Assembly (NCBI RefSeq): GCF_045999315.1
Contig: NZ_CP174607.1
Span: 744,001 to 808,000, forward strand
Direction of reading: 5' to 3'
Length of the DNA: 64,000 bases
DNA from: Peredibacter sp045999315
GTDB lineage: Bacteria; Bdellovibrionota; Bacteriovoracia; Bacteriovoracales; Bacteriovoracaceae
Shown: piece by piece, positions 45,144 to 52,331 of the stretch
Numbering within the stretch: the first letter of the stretch is position 1
Layout: each line of letters starts with the position of its first letter
The notes under the pieces: generated by a model
What the model was told of the DNA's origin: nothing
The model's input: only the letters and a program-made list of their open reading frames with translations
Databases searched by the model: none
Position numbers and translations under genes: made by a program

Positions 45144-46196
45144 TTAATGGGCGAATTTACCAAGCATAATTCTCGAGCGATCCAGAAAAGACGGACTTCC
45201 TCTGAGAAATCTTTCTAATGAAGGTTTTGGTAATTGATAAATGTCCTGAAAAAAACAGTGCTGTTTTTCAGGCACAGATTCTACTAAGTAACGATTTAAA
45301 AATCGTAGGAATCTTCGATCACTCTCCGTTTCCTTTCTAAAATTGGAAACGACTTCTTTTAACTCCCCTAAGCGAAAGCTTGTGGCCACCATTTGATCAA
45401 TGAGACGTGTGGCGGCCGGAATTGAACAACCAGTCGTCTCATGAAAGATTCCGGCAAGATTAATGACCCTTCCTTCCTGACGAAACTTAGGAGAAGAAAT
45501 CGGCATCGCTCGACACTGGCTTTCTTCCTTCACAACTTTTTTCACTTTCCAATCGTAAAAATCAATTATCTTCATCAAATCATTTTTCATCTCATGAAGA
45601 TTGAGTTCCTTATTCGACGAGTATCGTTGGTCCTTAATCATGATTCTTGTCTCTGATAAAGGAAGATAGTGAATGCAACGAAGTTTATCTCGTTGAGAAA
45701 TGGTAGAGTCCAGAAGAACAGGTTCTTTTATTTGATGAGGTTCTTCTAGTTCCAACTCCAATGCGAGAAACTTTTGATATCCGCACTTTTTATATCCACA
45801 AATGTTTCTCGTATCTATGACAAAGCTTCCTTCGTCCAGAGCAAGGCGAGCACTAATTTCATTATTAAGACACAAACTTTCAGAAGTAAGAGTTTTACTT
45901 ACGACTTCATGAATGCGGTCCGAACTAATTAAGTGATAACTATTCTCAAGAAGCTTTTCATACTTAGGGAATCTCACTTTATGAGTGTTCCAACTATGAG
46001 TAACAAGTGGACGAAGCCAAATCTGGGCCGAAAGTTCAATGTCGGTTCCATGAAATGTATAAGACTCATTTCCTCCGAGGCTAGATGAACTCTCATAGAG
46101 CTTAAACGAAATGTGTGGAAGAGCGGTCTTAAGCCTGTAGGCCAATAAACTTCCCCATAAGCCGCCGCCTAAAATAATGACAGGTTTACTTTCCAT
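45144..46196 (-). CDS. crtY: Lycopene cyclase (CrtY-like)
   Basis: 350 residues from the ATG preceded by GAGGGG. The N-terminal FAD/NAD-binding loop is VIILGGGLWGSLLAYRL. The following pattern GGNESYTFHGTDIE, then WNTHKVRFPKYEKLL and YQKFLALELELEEP, then IHYLPLSETRIMIKDQRYS matches bacterial beta-type lycopene cyclases in order and length. It should form ionone rings on lycopene. No crtE, crtB or crtI lies in the window, so the pathway is encoded elsewhere or the gene has been recruited. Confidence 0.85.
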   Translation of the reverse strand: MESKPVIILGGGLWGSLLAYRLKTALPHISFKLYESSSSLGGNESYTFHGTDIELSAQIWLRPLVTHSWNTHKVRFPKYEKLLENSYHLISSDRIHEVVSKTLTSESLCLNNEISARLALDEGSFVIDTRNICGYKKCGYQKFLALELELEEPHQIKEPVLLDSTISQRDKLRCIHYLPLSETRIMIKDQRYSSNKELNLHEMKNDLMKIIDFYDWKVKKVVKEESQCRAMPISSPKFRQEGRVINLAGIFHETTGCSIPAATRLIDQMVATSFRLGELKEVVSNFRKETESDRRFLRFLNRYLVESVPEKQHCFFQDIYQLPKPSLERFLRGSPSFLDRSRIMLGKFAH

Positions 46197-46282
46197 AGGA
46201 CCCCTCATACTTACAGAACTTCAGCTCGCAAAATATAAAGAATGTCTGGAATGTTAGGAATTAACTTTAAATTACACTTAGA

Positions 46283-46312
46283 TTGATTTTTCCTAAAGAA
46301 ACCTGATAAGTT
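46283..46312 (+). promoter_or_regulatory. Promoter candidate for apt
   Basis: TTGATT (46283-46288), an 18-base spacer and TAAGTT (46307-46312), followed 33 bases later by the apt ATG with GGAG in front. Confidence 0.4.
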
Positions 46313-46344
46313 GGAAAAAAAACTTTTGTCCGCGGAGCTCGAAA

Positions 46345-46845
46345 ATGCATCCTTTTGAATCCCACATTCGCAATGTCCCTGATTTTCCAAAAGCGGGAAT
46401 TATGTTCAAAGACATTACTCCACTTCTTCAGGAACGTTTTCCTGAGGTTATTGAAGCCATGTCCCAAGGAATCGACTGGTCAAAAGTGGACTATGTGGTT
46501 GGAATTGAGTCTCGTGGATTCATCCTGGGCGCTGCCATGGCGCAACTTAAGGGCAAGGGCTTCATTCCTATGCGTAAGAAAGGTAAGCTTCCTCCACCGG
46601 TCATTGCTGAAACATATGCCCTTGAATACGGCACTGATACCCTGGAAATGATCAAAGAAGAGAAGTCAGGACGTGTGGTTCTGGTGGACGACGTTCTTGC
46701 GACTGGCGGAACTTTGAGAGCTGCTGCCGCTCTTTGTGAGAAGAATAAACTTCATGTGGAAGGCATGGCCCTTCTGATTAACCTGACTTTTTTGAATAAG
46801 TTTAAAGAAGAAGGTCTACCGGTTCATTCTGTCCTTAATTACTAA
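46345..46845 (+). CDS. apt: Adenine phosphoribosyltransferase
   Basis: 166 residues, normal for the family. N-terminal IRNVPDFPKAGIMFKDITPLL, the IESRGFILGAA flexible loop region, and PRPP-binding VVLVDDVLATGGTL are all present. It salvages adenine to AMP. It is divergent from the lycopene cyclase and is followed by a secreted-protein gene 38 bases downstream. Confidence 0.95.
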   Translation: MHPFESHIRNVPDFPKAGIMFKDITPLLQERFPEVIEAMSQGIDWSKVDYVVGIESRGFILGAAMAQLKGKGFIPMRKKGKLPPPVIAETYALEYGTDTLEMIKEEKSGRVVLVDDVLATGGTLRAAAALCEKNKLHVEGMALLINLTFLNKFKEEGLPVHSVLNY

Positions 46846-46883
46846 ACTCTTTTAATCCTCCCGAAATAGATTACACTTTTAAT

Positions 46884-48143
46884 ATGTGGATCATTTTGGG
46901 AGTTCTTTTATCTTTCTCAGCATTCGCCTTAGAGCCTTTCGAGAAAATCAAGAACGTTAAAATTTTACGAGTACTACCTAATAACATCGTGATGCTGAAT
47001 CGCGGGTTAGAAGACGGTATTTTGCGTAACGATCACGCCAAACTTTCCAATGATACGGAAGGATACAGTTCTCGCGCTATTTGTATTCGTGCGGGAACAG
47101 ATGTCTCTTATTGGCGTCTTTACCGAATTCCGAACTCGGAGGCCTTCTCTTTAGATTACGTCTATACGATTTCCGGTATGGCGGACAGAGAGATCCCTTT
47201 CCCTGAAGCGACCATTCGTGATCATCGTGCCGAGATTGCTGAATTAGATCAGAAACCAAAACAAGAAGCGGGCCCTGATCCATTCACAATTAAACGCGAT
47301 CTCCCTGAAAAACTAACTGAGCGTGATTTGATCCAGGCCACTGGTCCTGAGAAGAGAAAGCTTTTTGTCGAGAAGGCCCTGAATCAAGATCAAATGAAGC
47401 GTGATTTAGAAGATTATCGCATCTCTCTTTATGCTTCGCCCTTCACTCGTCAGTCAATCAACGAAGGAGAAAGCCTTCGTTACGGTTTCCGTGGTGGAAA
47501 CGTGGCCTCGAAGTATCGTTTGCTTACGCAGTTTGAACAGCAGCAGACAAAACTGAAAGATCCACTGACAAAAGAATCAGTTTCAACTCGCAGTACTTTT
47601 GGTCAGGCCCAATTTGTTATTCACCGGTTAACGAATTCTATTTCTTCGCTCAGTATTGTGAACTACGGATCGCAAAGATTCAGTGAGCTCGCGACTCCCA
47701 AGTCACACTGGCAAGTGGGACCCATTGGTTTCACGTGGCACATGTATGAATCAAAAACTTGGGAATACTTAGATCTAAGTTACGTGCCTCTTTATGATAT
47801 TCGTAACACTGAAGTCATGAATGCAGATGGCTCAACTTCTGTGACAAAGAAGAACGGTCTTCGCCACGGTTTCCGCTTCGCTCTTAAAACACGAATCAAC
47901 GAACGAGTTGCTCTTGAGAACCTACTTTGGGTAAGACCTTTTCAAGAACTGGATTCTTGGGAACTTAAAGGTGATGACCTGAATATGGTGAATGATTTGA
48001 GACTCATTTTCAGTCTGACTGATAACTTCTTCTTTGATTACAACTTCATCTATCAAAAAGATAAACTCTGGAAGACGCTAAGTAATCTTCCTGAGACGAA
48101 CACCATCAATTCATTGAATTTAAGATACGATTTCGACGTTTAA
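46884..48143 (+). CDS. Secreted protein with probable C-terminal beta-barrel
   Basis: 419 residues. A short signal peptide (MWIILGVLLSFSAFA) is followed by a 90-residue N-terminal domain (VKILRVLPNNIVMLNRGLED), a charged linker, and a C-terminal half of amphipathic beta-strands ending in NSLNLRYDFDV, like an outer-membrane barrel of the DUF481/DUF3078 type. No family is firmly recognised. It overlaps the convergent tlyA gene by four bases. Confidence 0.7.
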   Translation: MWIILGVLLSFSAFALEPFEKIKNVKILRVLPNNIVMLNRGLEDGILRNDHAKLSNDTEGYSSRAICIRAGTDVSYWRLYRIPNSEAFSLDYVYTISGMADREIPFPEATIRDHRAEIAELDQKPKQEAGPDPFTIKRDLPEKLTERDLIQATGPEKRKLFVEKALNQDQMKRDLEDYRISLYASPFTRQSINEGESLRYGFRGGNVASKYRLLTQFEQQQTKLKDPLTKESVSTRSTFGQAQFVIHRLTNSISSLSIVNYGSQRFSELATPKSHWQVGPIGFTWHMYESKTWEYLDLSYVPLYDIRNTEVMNADGSTSVTKKNGLRHGFRFALKTRINERVALENLLWVRPFQELDSWELKGDDLNMVNDLRLIFSLTDNFFFDYNFIYQKDKLWKTLSNLPETNTINSLNLRYDFDV

Positions 48144-48859
48144 ACGCGGACTAGCCAGCTTAAGAACTCTTTGTTTCCAGACTTGCCTTCAATCGGCGAA
48201 TCAATGGTTTTTAAGTGTTGCCAGCCATGGGCAGTGGCAAAATCCAAGACCTCTTTTAAGACCTGCTGCTGAAGCTTAGGATCCTTGATCACATTGTCCT
48301 TCGGCATGCGTTCTTTACCGGCCTCAAACTGAGGTTTAACCAGCACAATCAGAGGACTGCCAGGATTTAAAAGTGTCTTTATGACGTCTAAAACTTTAGT
48401 GATAGAGATGAATGAAAGATCCATCACTCCCCCATCTGCCATTTCTGGAAGAGAAGTGATTTCGCGAATATTCGTGCCTTCCATATTGATCACACGAGAA
48501 TCTTCGCGAAGCTTAGGAGCAAGTTGATCATGGCCCACGTCGATGGCGTATACTTTCTTAGCATCATTCAGAAGCAATACCTCAGTGAAGCCACCAGTGC
48601 TGGCACCGAGATCCAAAAAAACTTTGTCTTTGATTTCAATTTTAAATTCTTCCAGGGCCTTCTCTAATTTGAAGGCACCACGGCCCACATACAGAGAAGT
48701 TGTGATTTCAATTTTAGATTCCGGATCAATCATTTCGCCGGCCTTCTTAATGACGATACCATTAATTGTGACGTCGCCATTCTCAATCAGGCTTTTGGCC
48801 TGAGAGCGCGTGCTCGCAAGACCTTTATCAGCTAAAACTTTATCGGCCCGTTCTTTCAC
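48140..48859 (-). CDS. tlyA: TlyA-type rRNA 2'-O-methyltransferase
   Basis: 239 residues. An S4 RNA-binding domain (ERADKVLADKGLASTRSQAK) is followed by an RrmJ/FtsJ-like methyltransferase with SAM loop FLDLGASTGGFTEVLL and the later VMDLSFIS and LVKPQFEAGKE. TlyA modifies 16S and/or 23S rRNA riboses. It overlaps dapF by four bases, forming a two-gene operon. Confidence 0.92.
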   Translation of the reverse strand: MKERADKVLADKGLASTRSQAKSLIENGDVTINGIVIKKAGEMIDPESKIEITTSLYVGRGAFKLEKALEEFKIEIKDKVFLDLGASTGGFTEVLLLNDAKKVYAIDVGHDQLAPKLREDSRVINMEGTNIREITSLPEMADGGVMDLSFISITKVLDVIKTLLNPGSPLIVLVKPQFEAGKERMPKDNVIKDPKLQQQVLKEVLDFATAHGWQHLKTIDSPIEGKSGNKEFLSWLVRV

Positions 48860-49638
48860 AGAGAGTACTCTCCAGAAAAACAGTGCTTCACTTCACCCGA
48901 ATAGAAAACCTTGTTGCCTACTAGCACTTTCTGAGTTCCACCTAGAGTTTTAAGCGTGATCACTTCTTTCCAGCCGTTCCAGAAATTAAGCGCAAGTGCC
49001 GAAGCAGTTAGGCCTGTTCCGCATGAGTGAGTTTCATCTTCTACTCCACGCTCATAGGTGCGTACGTAAGCAGTCTGGTAATCTTTTTGGATTTCCACAA
49101 AACTCACATTCGTTCCATTTGGAAATGTTGAATGATAGCGGTAACGAGCGGCCGTCGGTTTGATATCAATCGCCTTCGCATCTTTCACCAGAAACACTAG
49201 GTGCGGAACACCTGTGTTGATAAAAAAGCTTCGGTCGAATTCATGAAATTGAGAAAGATCATAAAGATTCTTGTCTTTAATCTCCGACATCTCGATGGCG
49301 AAGGCGTCGTTTTGACGAACAACTTCGTAAGTCGCATTCATGGTTTTGATACGATAAGCGTTCTTTGCGTGATTTTGCTTTTGATCAATATAGGTCGCGA
49401 GACAACGAAGACCATTTCCGCACATCTCGGCCTCACCACCGTCGGCATTGTAGATGCGCATTTCACCGTCAGTTCCGATGAAATCAGTCAGGGTGAGGAT
49501 CCCATCGGCGCCTACACCGAAGTGACGGTCGCACATTTTTTTAACGAAGGTCGGGGTCATTTCCACGGTTGGGTGATCGAGGATAATAAAGTCGTTCCCG
49601 TTGCCTGAAAACTTGGTAAATTTGAGAGAGTTTTTCAT
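48856..49638 (-). CDS. dapF: Diaminopimelate epimerase
   Basis: 260 residues. The substrate and catalytic Cys motifs are KFSGNGNDFIILD, EMCGNGLRCLA (first Cys) and ETHSCGTGLTASAL (second Cys). It makes meso-diaminopimelate for lysine and peptidoglycan. It is slightly shorter than the usual 270-280 residues but all key residues are present. It is upstream gene of the dapF-tlyA pair. Confidence 0.95.
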   Translation of the reverse strand: MKNSLKFTKFSGNGNDFIILDHPTVEMTPTFVKKMCDRHFGVGADGILTLTDFIGTDGEMRIYNADGGEAEMCGNGLRCLATYIDQKQNHAKNAYRIKTMNATYEVVRQNDAFAIEMSEIKDKNLYDLSQFHEFDRSFFINTGVPHLVFLVKDAKAIDIKPTAARYRYHSTFPNGTNVSFVEIQKDYQTAYVRTYERGVEDETHSCGTGLTASALALNFWNGWKEVITLKTLGGTQKVLVGNKVFYSGEVKHCFSGEYSL

Positions 49639-49729
49639 AGGACAGTTTTATCAATAGTCCCCGGTTTTTGCCATGCCCATGATGGGGTCATTTCAGCAAA
49701 TTGAAATAGTGCGTCTTATCCGAGAACGC

Positions 49730-49758
49730 TTGGCAAGCGTCCCGGGATCAAGTAAATT
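49730..49758 (+). promoter_or_regulatory. Promoter candidate for the CAU tRNA
   Basis: TTGGCA (49730-49735), exactly 17 bases, then TAAATT (49753-49758). The predicted start of transcription is about ten bases before the mature tRNA 5' end. Confidence 0.55.
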
Positions 49759-49774
49759 AAGTACTTCTCATATG

Positions 49775-49852
49775 TGGGATCATAGCTCAATTGGTTAGAG
49801 CTCCCGGCTCATAACCGGGTGGTTACAGGTTCAAGTCCCGTTGGTCCCACCA
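49775..49852 (+). tRNA. tRNA with CAU anticodon (tRNA-Met, elongator type likely)
   Basis: A full cloverleaf can be folded. The acceptor stem is TGGGATC/GGTCCCA, the D arm contains AGCTCAATTGGTTAGAGCT, the anticodon stem CCCGG/CCGGG holds CTCATAA, and the T arm is ACAGG-TTCAAGT-CCCGT with one A-C mismatch. CCA is encoded. CAU could also be tRNA-Ile after lysidine modification. The initiator form is unlikely because the first acceptor pair T-A is matched and the anticodon stem lacks three G-C pairs in the initiator arrangement. Confidence 0.93.
49832..49852 (+). repeat. 21-bp direct repeat, copy 1 (tRNA 3' end)
   Basis: From within the T loop to the CCA end of the tRNA. An exact copy lies at 50058-50078. 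Bases on either side of the two copies differ, so the boundaries are sharp, as in an attL/attR pair. Confidence 0.95.
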
Positions 49853-49869
49853 ATCTATCAAAATACAAC

Positions 49870-49905
49870 AGGCCGTCTGAGCGCAAGCGAAGATGGCCTT
49901 TTTAT
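49870..49905 (+). terminator. Terminator behind the tRNA
   Basis: AGGCCGTCT (49870-49878) pairs with AGATGGCCT (49891-49899, one G-T pair) and is followed by a T-rich run. Confidence 0.75.
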
Positions 49906-49941
49906 TTTGATCTGCATTTGGGACAAAAAGGACTTGAAGGG

Positions 49942-50012
49942 AACTCCGACGGGCGAAGAATGCGACAGCATTCGGCGATCGGAATCAGATCACGAAGATC
50001 TGATTAGGAGTT
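49942..50012. other. Highly structured element inside the tRNA-flanked segment
   Basis: An outer stem AACTCC (49942-49947) / GGAGTT (50007-50012) encloses two hairpins. They are GAATGC-GACA-GCATTC (49958-49973) and a 9-bp perfect stem AATCAGATC / GATCTGATT (49983-50005) with a five-base loop. This makes a three-way junction that could be an RNA or a DNA cruciform recognised by a mobile-element protein. No ORF here has a ribosome-binding site. Confidence 0.55.
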
Positions 50013-50057
50013 GCACTGGGCCTGAGCGAAATGAGCGTGAAGCGAATGAGTGATGGC

Positions 50058-50078
50058 CAAGTCCCGTTGGTCCCACCA
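50058..50078 (+). repeat. 21-bp direct repeat, copy 2 (duplicated tRNA 3' end)
   Basis: Identical to the last 21 bases of the tRNA including CCA, 226 bases downstream of the first copy. There is no tRNA body in front of it. Confidence 0.95.
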
Positions 50079-50175
50079 CTTAGAAGTTGCTTAAAACAAG
50101 CAGCCCCGAGATTTTTTAAGATCTCAGTGCCGCTTCGATTTCATTTGTATTTGATTTTTGGAATAGAATCTATGA

Positions 50176-50643
50176 TTAGAATTTCACGCAATTAAAAGAA
50201 TCATTTAATTTGTAACTAGTCTGAAAAAATGCTTTTGCCTTGTATTTCAAAGTTGCAATTCCTTCTTTCTTTTTAAGCTTAAATTTAATGCTGGAATCTT
50301 CCCAGCCGCTGGAATTACTTGCATTAGCAATTAACACTCGATCGTCATTCTTAAACTTGAATCCACCCATCGTCTTTTGGAAAGTGGACTGATCTGCCAA
50401 TAGCTTTTCAGAAATGGTGAGTTTGCCATCCATTGCATTTTTTAGAGGTTCCTTTACCAAGTCAAAATAAGCAGTACTAAGAGCATGAGAATTTGCTCCT
50501 GTATATCTCGTAAAATCAATCACAGAAGGTTGATTTTCATTAAACGTTACTATGATGTCACCTTTATCTGATGAGCATTCAAATCTGGTTTCGGCGAGAG
50601 TGAGAGTTGAGAAAAAAAGCGTGCAAAGAATCAAAAATTTCAT
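50176..50643 (-). CDS. Secreted protein, unknown function
   Basis: 155 residues with a signal peptide (FLILCTLFFSTLTLA) and two cysteines in the mature part (FECSSD, FNCVKF at the extreme C-terminus) likely to bridge the ends of a beta-rich domain. AAAGGA precedes the ATG. No family is recognised. It is one of four small secreted proteins between 50.1 and 52.2 kb. Confidence 0.75.
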   Translation of the reverse strand: MKFLILCTLFFSTLTLAETRFECSSDKGDIIVTFNENQPSVIDFTRYTGANSHALSTAYFDLVKEPLKNAMDGKLTISEKLLADQSTFQKTMGGFKFKNDDRVLIANASNSSGWEDSSIKFKLKKKEGIATLKYKAKAFFQTSYKLNDSFNCVKF

Positions 50644-51005
50644 ATGAAATCCTTTGGTGAGAGTGCATTTGCGGGCAAATGTGCATCCGCTTATTAACTA
50701 TAAATCTGACATTTTCAAGTTCGCTAAAAACAGTATGTAAAAAGTAATAGTTTTAATGGGCAGCAGATGCAGAAAACATCAGACAGATCAAAATTAGACC
50801 CTTCATAGAACTCATTACATTTTTTAGAATTCTAGTCTGAGCTCTAAGACAGGGTCTGATTTTGTAGATTTTACATACTGAAATGCAATGACTGCCAGTC
50901 AGCAAGGGCCACTGGAGCGCCATTTTTACAGACATTGCTAAAAGCTATCAGCATCCAGATTCCACTCTGGTACTACAAGGTAAAAATTAATCTAGGACCT
51001 CAAAT
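50644..51005. other. 362-bp intergenic region with decayed signal-peptide ORF
   Basis: Lies between divergent secreted-protein genes. On the minus strand 50753-50806 reads MKGLILICLMFSASAAH then a stop: a signal peptide with no mature protein, possibly the remnant of a lost secreted gene. A 12-bp inverted repeat (CAGTATGTAAAA at 50731-50742, its complement at 50869-50880) brackets it. Nothing else is supported. Confidence 0.4.
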
Positions 51006-51371
51006 ATGAAGCTTTTCACTTTAATCGCCGTTGCTCTTGTTTCTCTATCTGCCCTTGCCAATACCCCTGCTCAGTTGAATAAGGCCATTGCGTACAATAT
51101 GGACGCGCTTTTGAGCGATACTGTAAACGAAGGTGAAGGATCTGCTTACGTACAGAACCTTAGATGCCAGGTTGCCCCAAAAAAAGACAATACCCGAGTG
51201 AGCGTTGCCAAGTGTGATATCAATTTTAAAGTGAGTTACGGGAATGCTAAATGCGTAACGAGCTGTTTTATGATCTATACCTATGAGAACAATGATCTAA
51301 GAACTCTCAGAGCTAATGATAAGCTTGAGGGTGATTGTATTGAGTACCTTTCTGGGACTTATTGCGATTAA
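51006..51371 (+). CDS. Small secreted cysteine-containing protein
   Basis: 121 residues with a signal peptide (LFTLIAVALVSLSALA, cleavage before NTPAQ). Six cysteines in the mature part (NLRCQ, AKCDI, AKCVTSCF, GDCIE, TYCD) suggest a disulphide-bonded periplasmic or exported domain. AGGA precedes the ATG. No family is recognised. Confidence 0.75.
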   Translation: MKLFTLIAVALVSLSALANTPAQLNKAIAYNMDALLSDTVNEGEGSAYVQNLRCQVAPKKDNTRVSVAKCDINFKVSYGNAKCVTSCFMIYTYENNDLRTLRANDKLEGDCIEYLSGTYCD

Positions 51372-51389
51372 GGACATTCATTAGGAATT

Positions 51390-51419
51390 CTCTGCTCCGG
51401 CCTTAAACCGGAGTCAGAG
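51390..51419. terminator. Hairpin between convergent secreted genes
   Basis: CTCTG-CTCCGG / CCGGAG-T-CAGAG, 11 paired bases with a seven-base loop. Long T-runs are absent, so it is a plausible bidirectional terminator only. Confidence 0.55.
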
Positions 51420-51435
51420 TTTGAGAAATTAATCT

Positions 51436-51672
51436 TTAATAAGCATCTTCGAGATGGGCCTCTTCCTGATTTTCCGCCTTCATAATGTTCGTCACCTGAT
51501 CATTCAAAAGATCAGTCGTAGAATTATCATCATCATTCGTTCTAGAAGAATTCATTTCGCCCAACATATCTGTATCGGCCTTGATTGCATTCTTAGTATC
51601 TTTAATTAACTTCGCATTAGCGAAGACTTGGGCCGAAACAATGAGAGCTAAAAGAGTTAAAACAGTTTTCAT
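51436..51672 (-). CDS. Small secreted acidic protein
   Basis: 78 residues, of which the first 18 are a signal peptide (VLTLLALIVSAQVFA). The mature 60 residues are hydrophilic and Asp/Asn-rich (SSRTNDDDNSTTDLLND), and look disordered. AAAGGA precedes the ATG. It follows the 168-residue secreted gene by 12 bases on the same strand, so the two may be co-transcribed. Confidence 0.65.
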   Translation of the reverse strand: MKTVLTLLALIVSAQVFANAKLIKDTKNAIKADTDMLGEMNSSRTNDDDNSTTDLLNDQVTNIMKAENQEEAHLEDAY

Positions 51673-51684
51673 GGAAATCCTTTA

Positions 51685-52191
51685 TTAAAGTACAGGCTTA
51701 CAAGTTAAAATAGTCGCCATTCCGGTTTTGATGATTAAATCATCATTTCCATCAACCACTGTGTTAAGTTCTAGTGAACCTGTATATTCTTCAAGGCGTT
51801 GCTTGAAAAAAGTACGTTTAAACTTTGGATGAATGCTCAAATTCGATGAATAATTTGAGTTCTGAATACGTGCCCCAGAATGAATCTCATATCCAAATGA
51901 ACTTGTTTCCTGAGTGGCCCCAAGATCTTTTACCTCTAAGTTTCTGACTTCACCTGATTTATCTAGAAATTTAATCGAAAGATCTGAATTTAATCTTCCA
52001 GCAAGACCTTTATCGTTCTTAGCATTTATTTTATTTTTAAAACGGATGTACATCTTAAAGGCCTTCTCATGATCGGCCAGACGATCCGAACTCTCAATTT
52101 TGCAATCGAGCGCTGAGAATGTTGTCTCATCAGCAGCAAATGCAGCTAGAGAAAACATGAGTAAGAAGACCGCCAAAAGTTGTTTTTTCAT
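51685..52191 (-). CDS. Secreted protein, unknown function
   Basis: 168 residues with a signal peptide (QLLAVFLLMFSLAAFA). The mature domain is beta-rich with two cysteines near its ends (LDCKIESS, LTCKPVL), a layout similar to the secreted protein at 50176. The two may share a fold. Family unknown. Confidence 0.72.
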   Translation of the reverse strand: MKKQLLAVFLLMFSLAAFAADETTFSALDCKIESSDRLADHEKAFKMYIRFKNKINAKNDKGLAGRLNSDLSIKFLDKSGEVRNLEVKDLGATQETSSFGYEIHSGARIQNSNYSSNLSIHPKFKRTFFKQRLEEYTGSLELNTVVDGNDDLIIKTGMATILTCKPVL

Positions 52192-52331
52192 GGGGCCATT
52201 ATTTCATTAAAGATTGCAACGAGTATGGACCATTGAAATGATTTCTCTGATGACCAAAAATTAGGCATTAAAAACTGAGTTAGTCTAAAGCTTAAAGTAT
52301 TAAGCCCTAGGGATTTCGACAGGCTAACCAT

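Noticed and set aside
49819..50053. Two short plus-strand frames inside the tRNA-flanked segment
   Set aside because: They start inside the tRNA, lack ribosome-binding sites, and read through the terminator and hairpins; the segment looks non-coding.
50731..50880. 12-bp inverted repeat as the ends of a tiny transposable element
   Set aside because: One such repeat pair within 200 bases is about what chance gives in 64 kb, and there is no target-site duplication around it.
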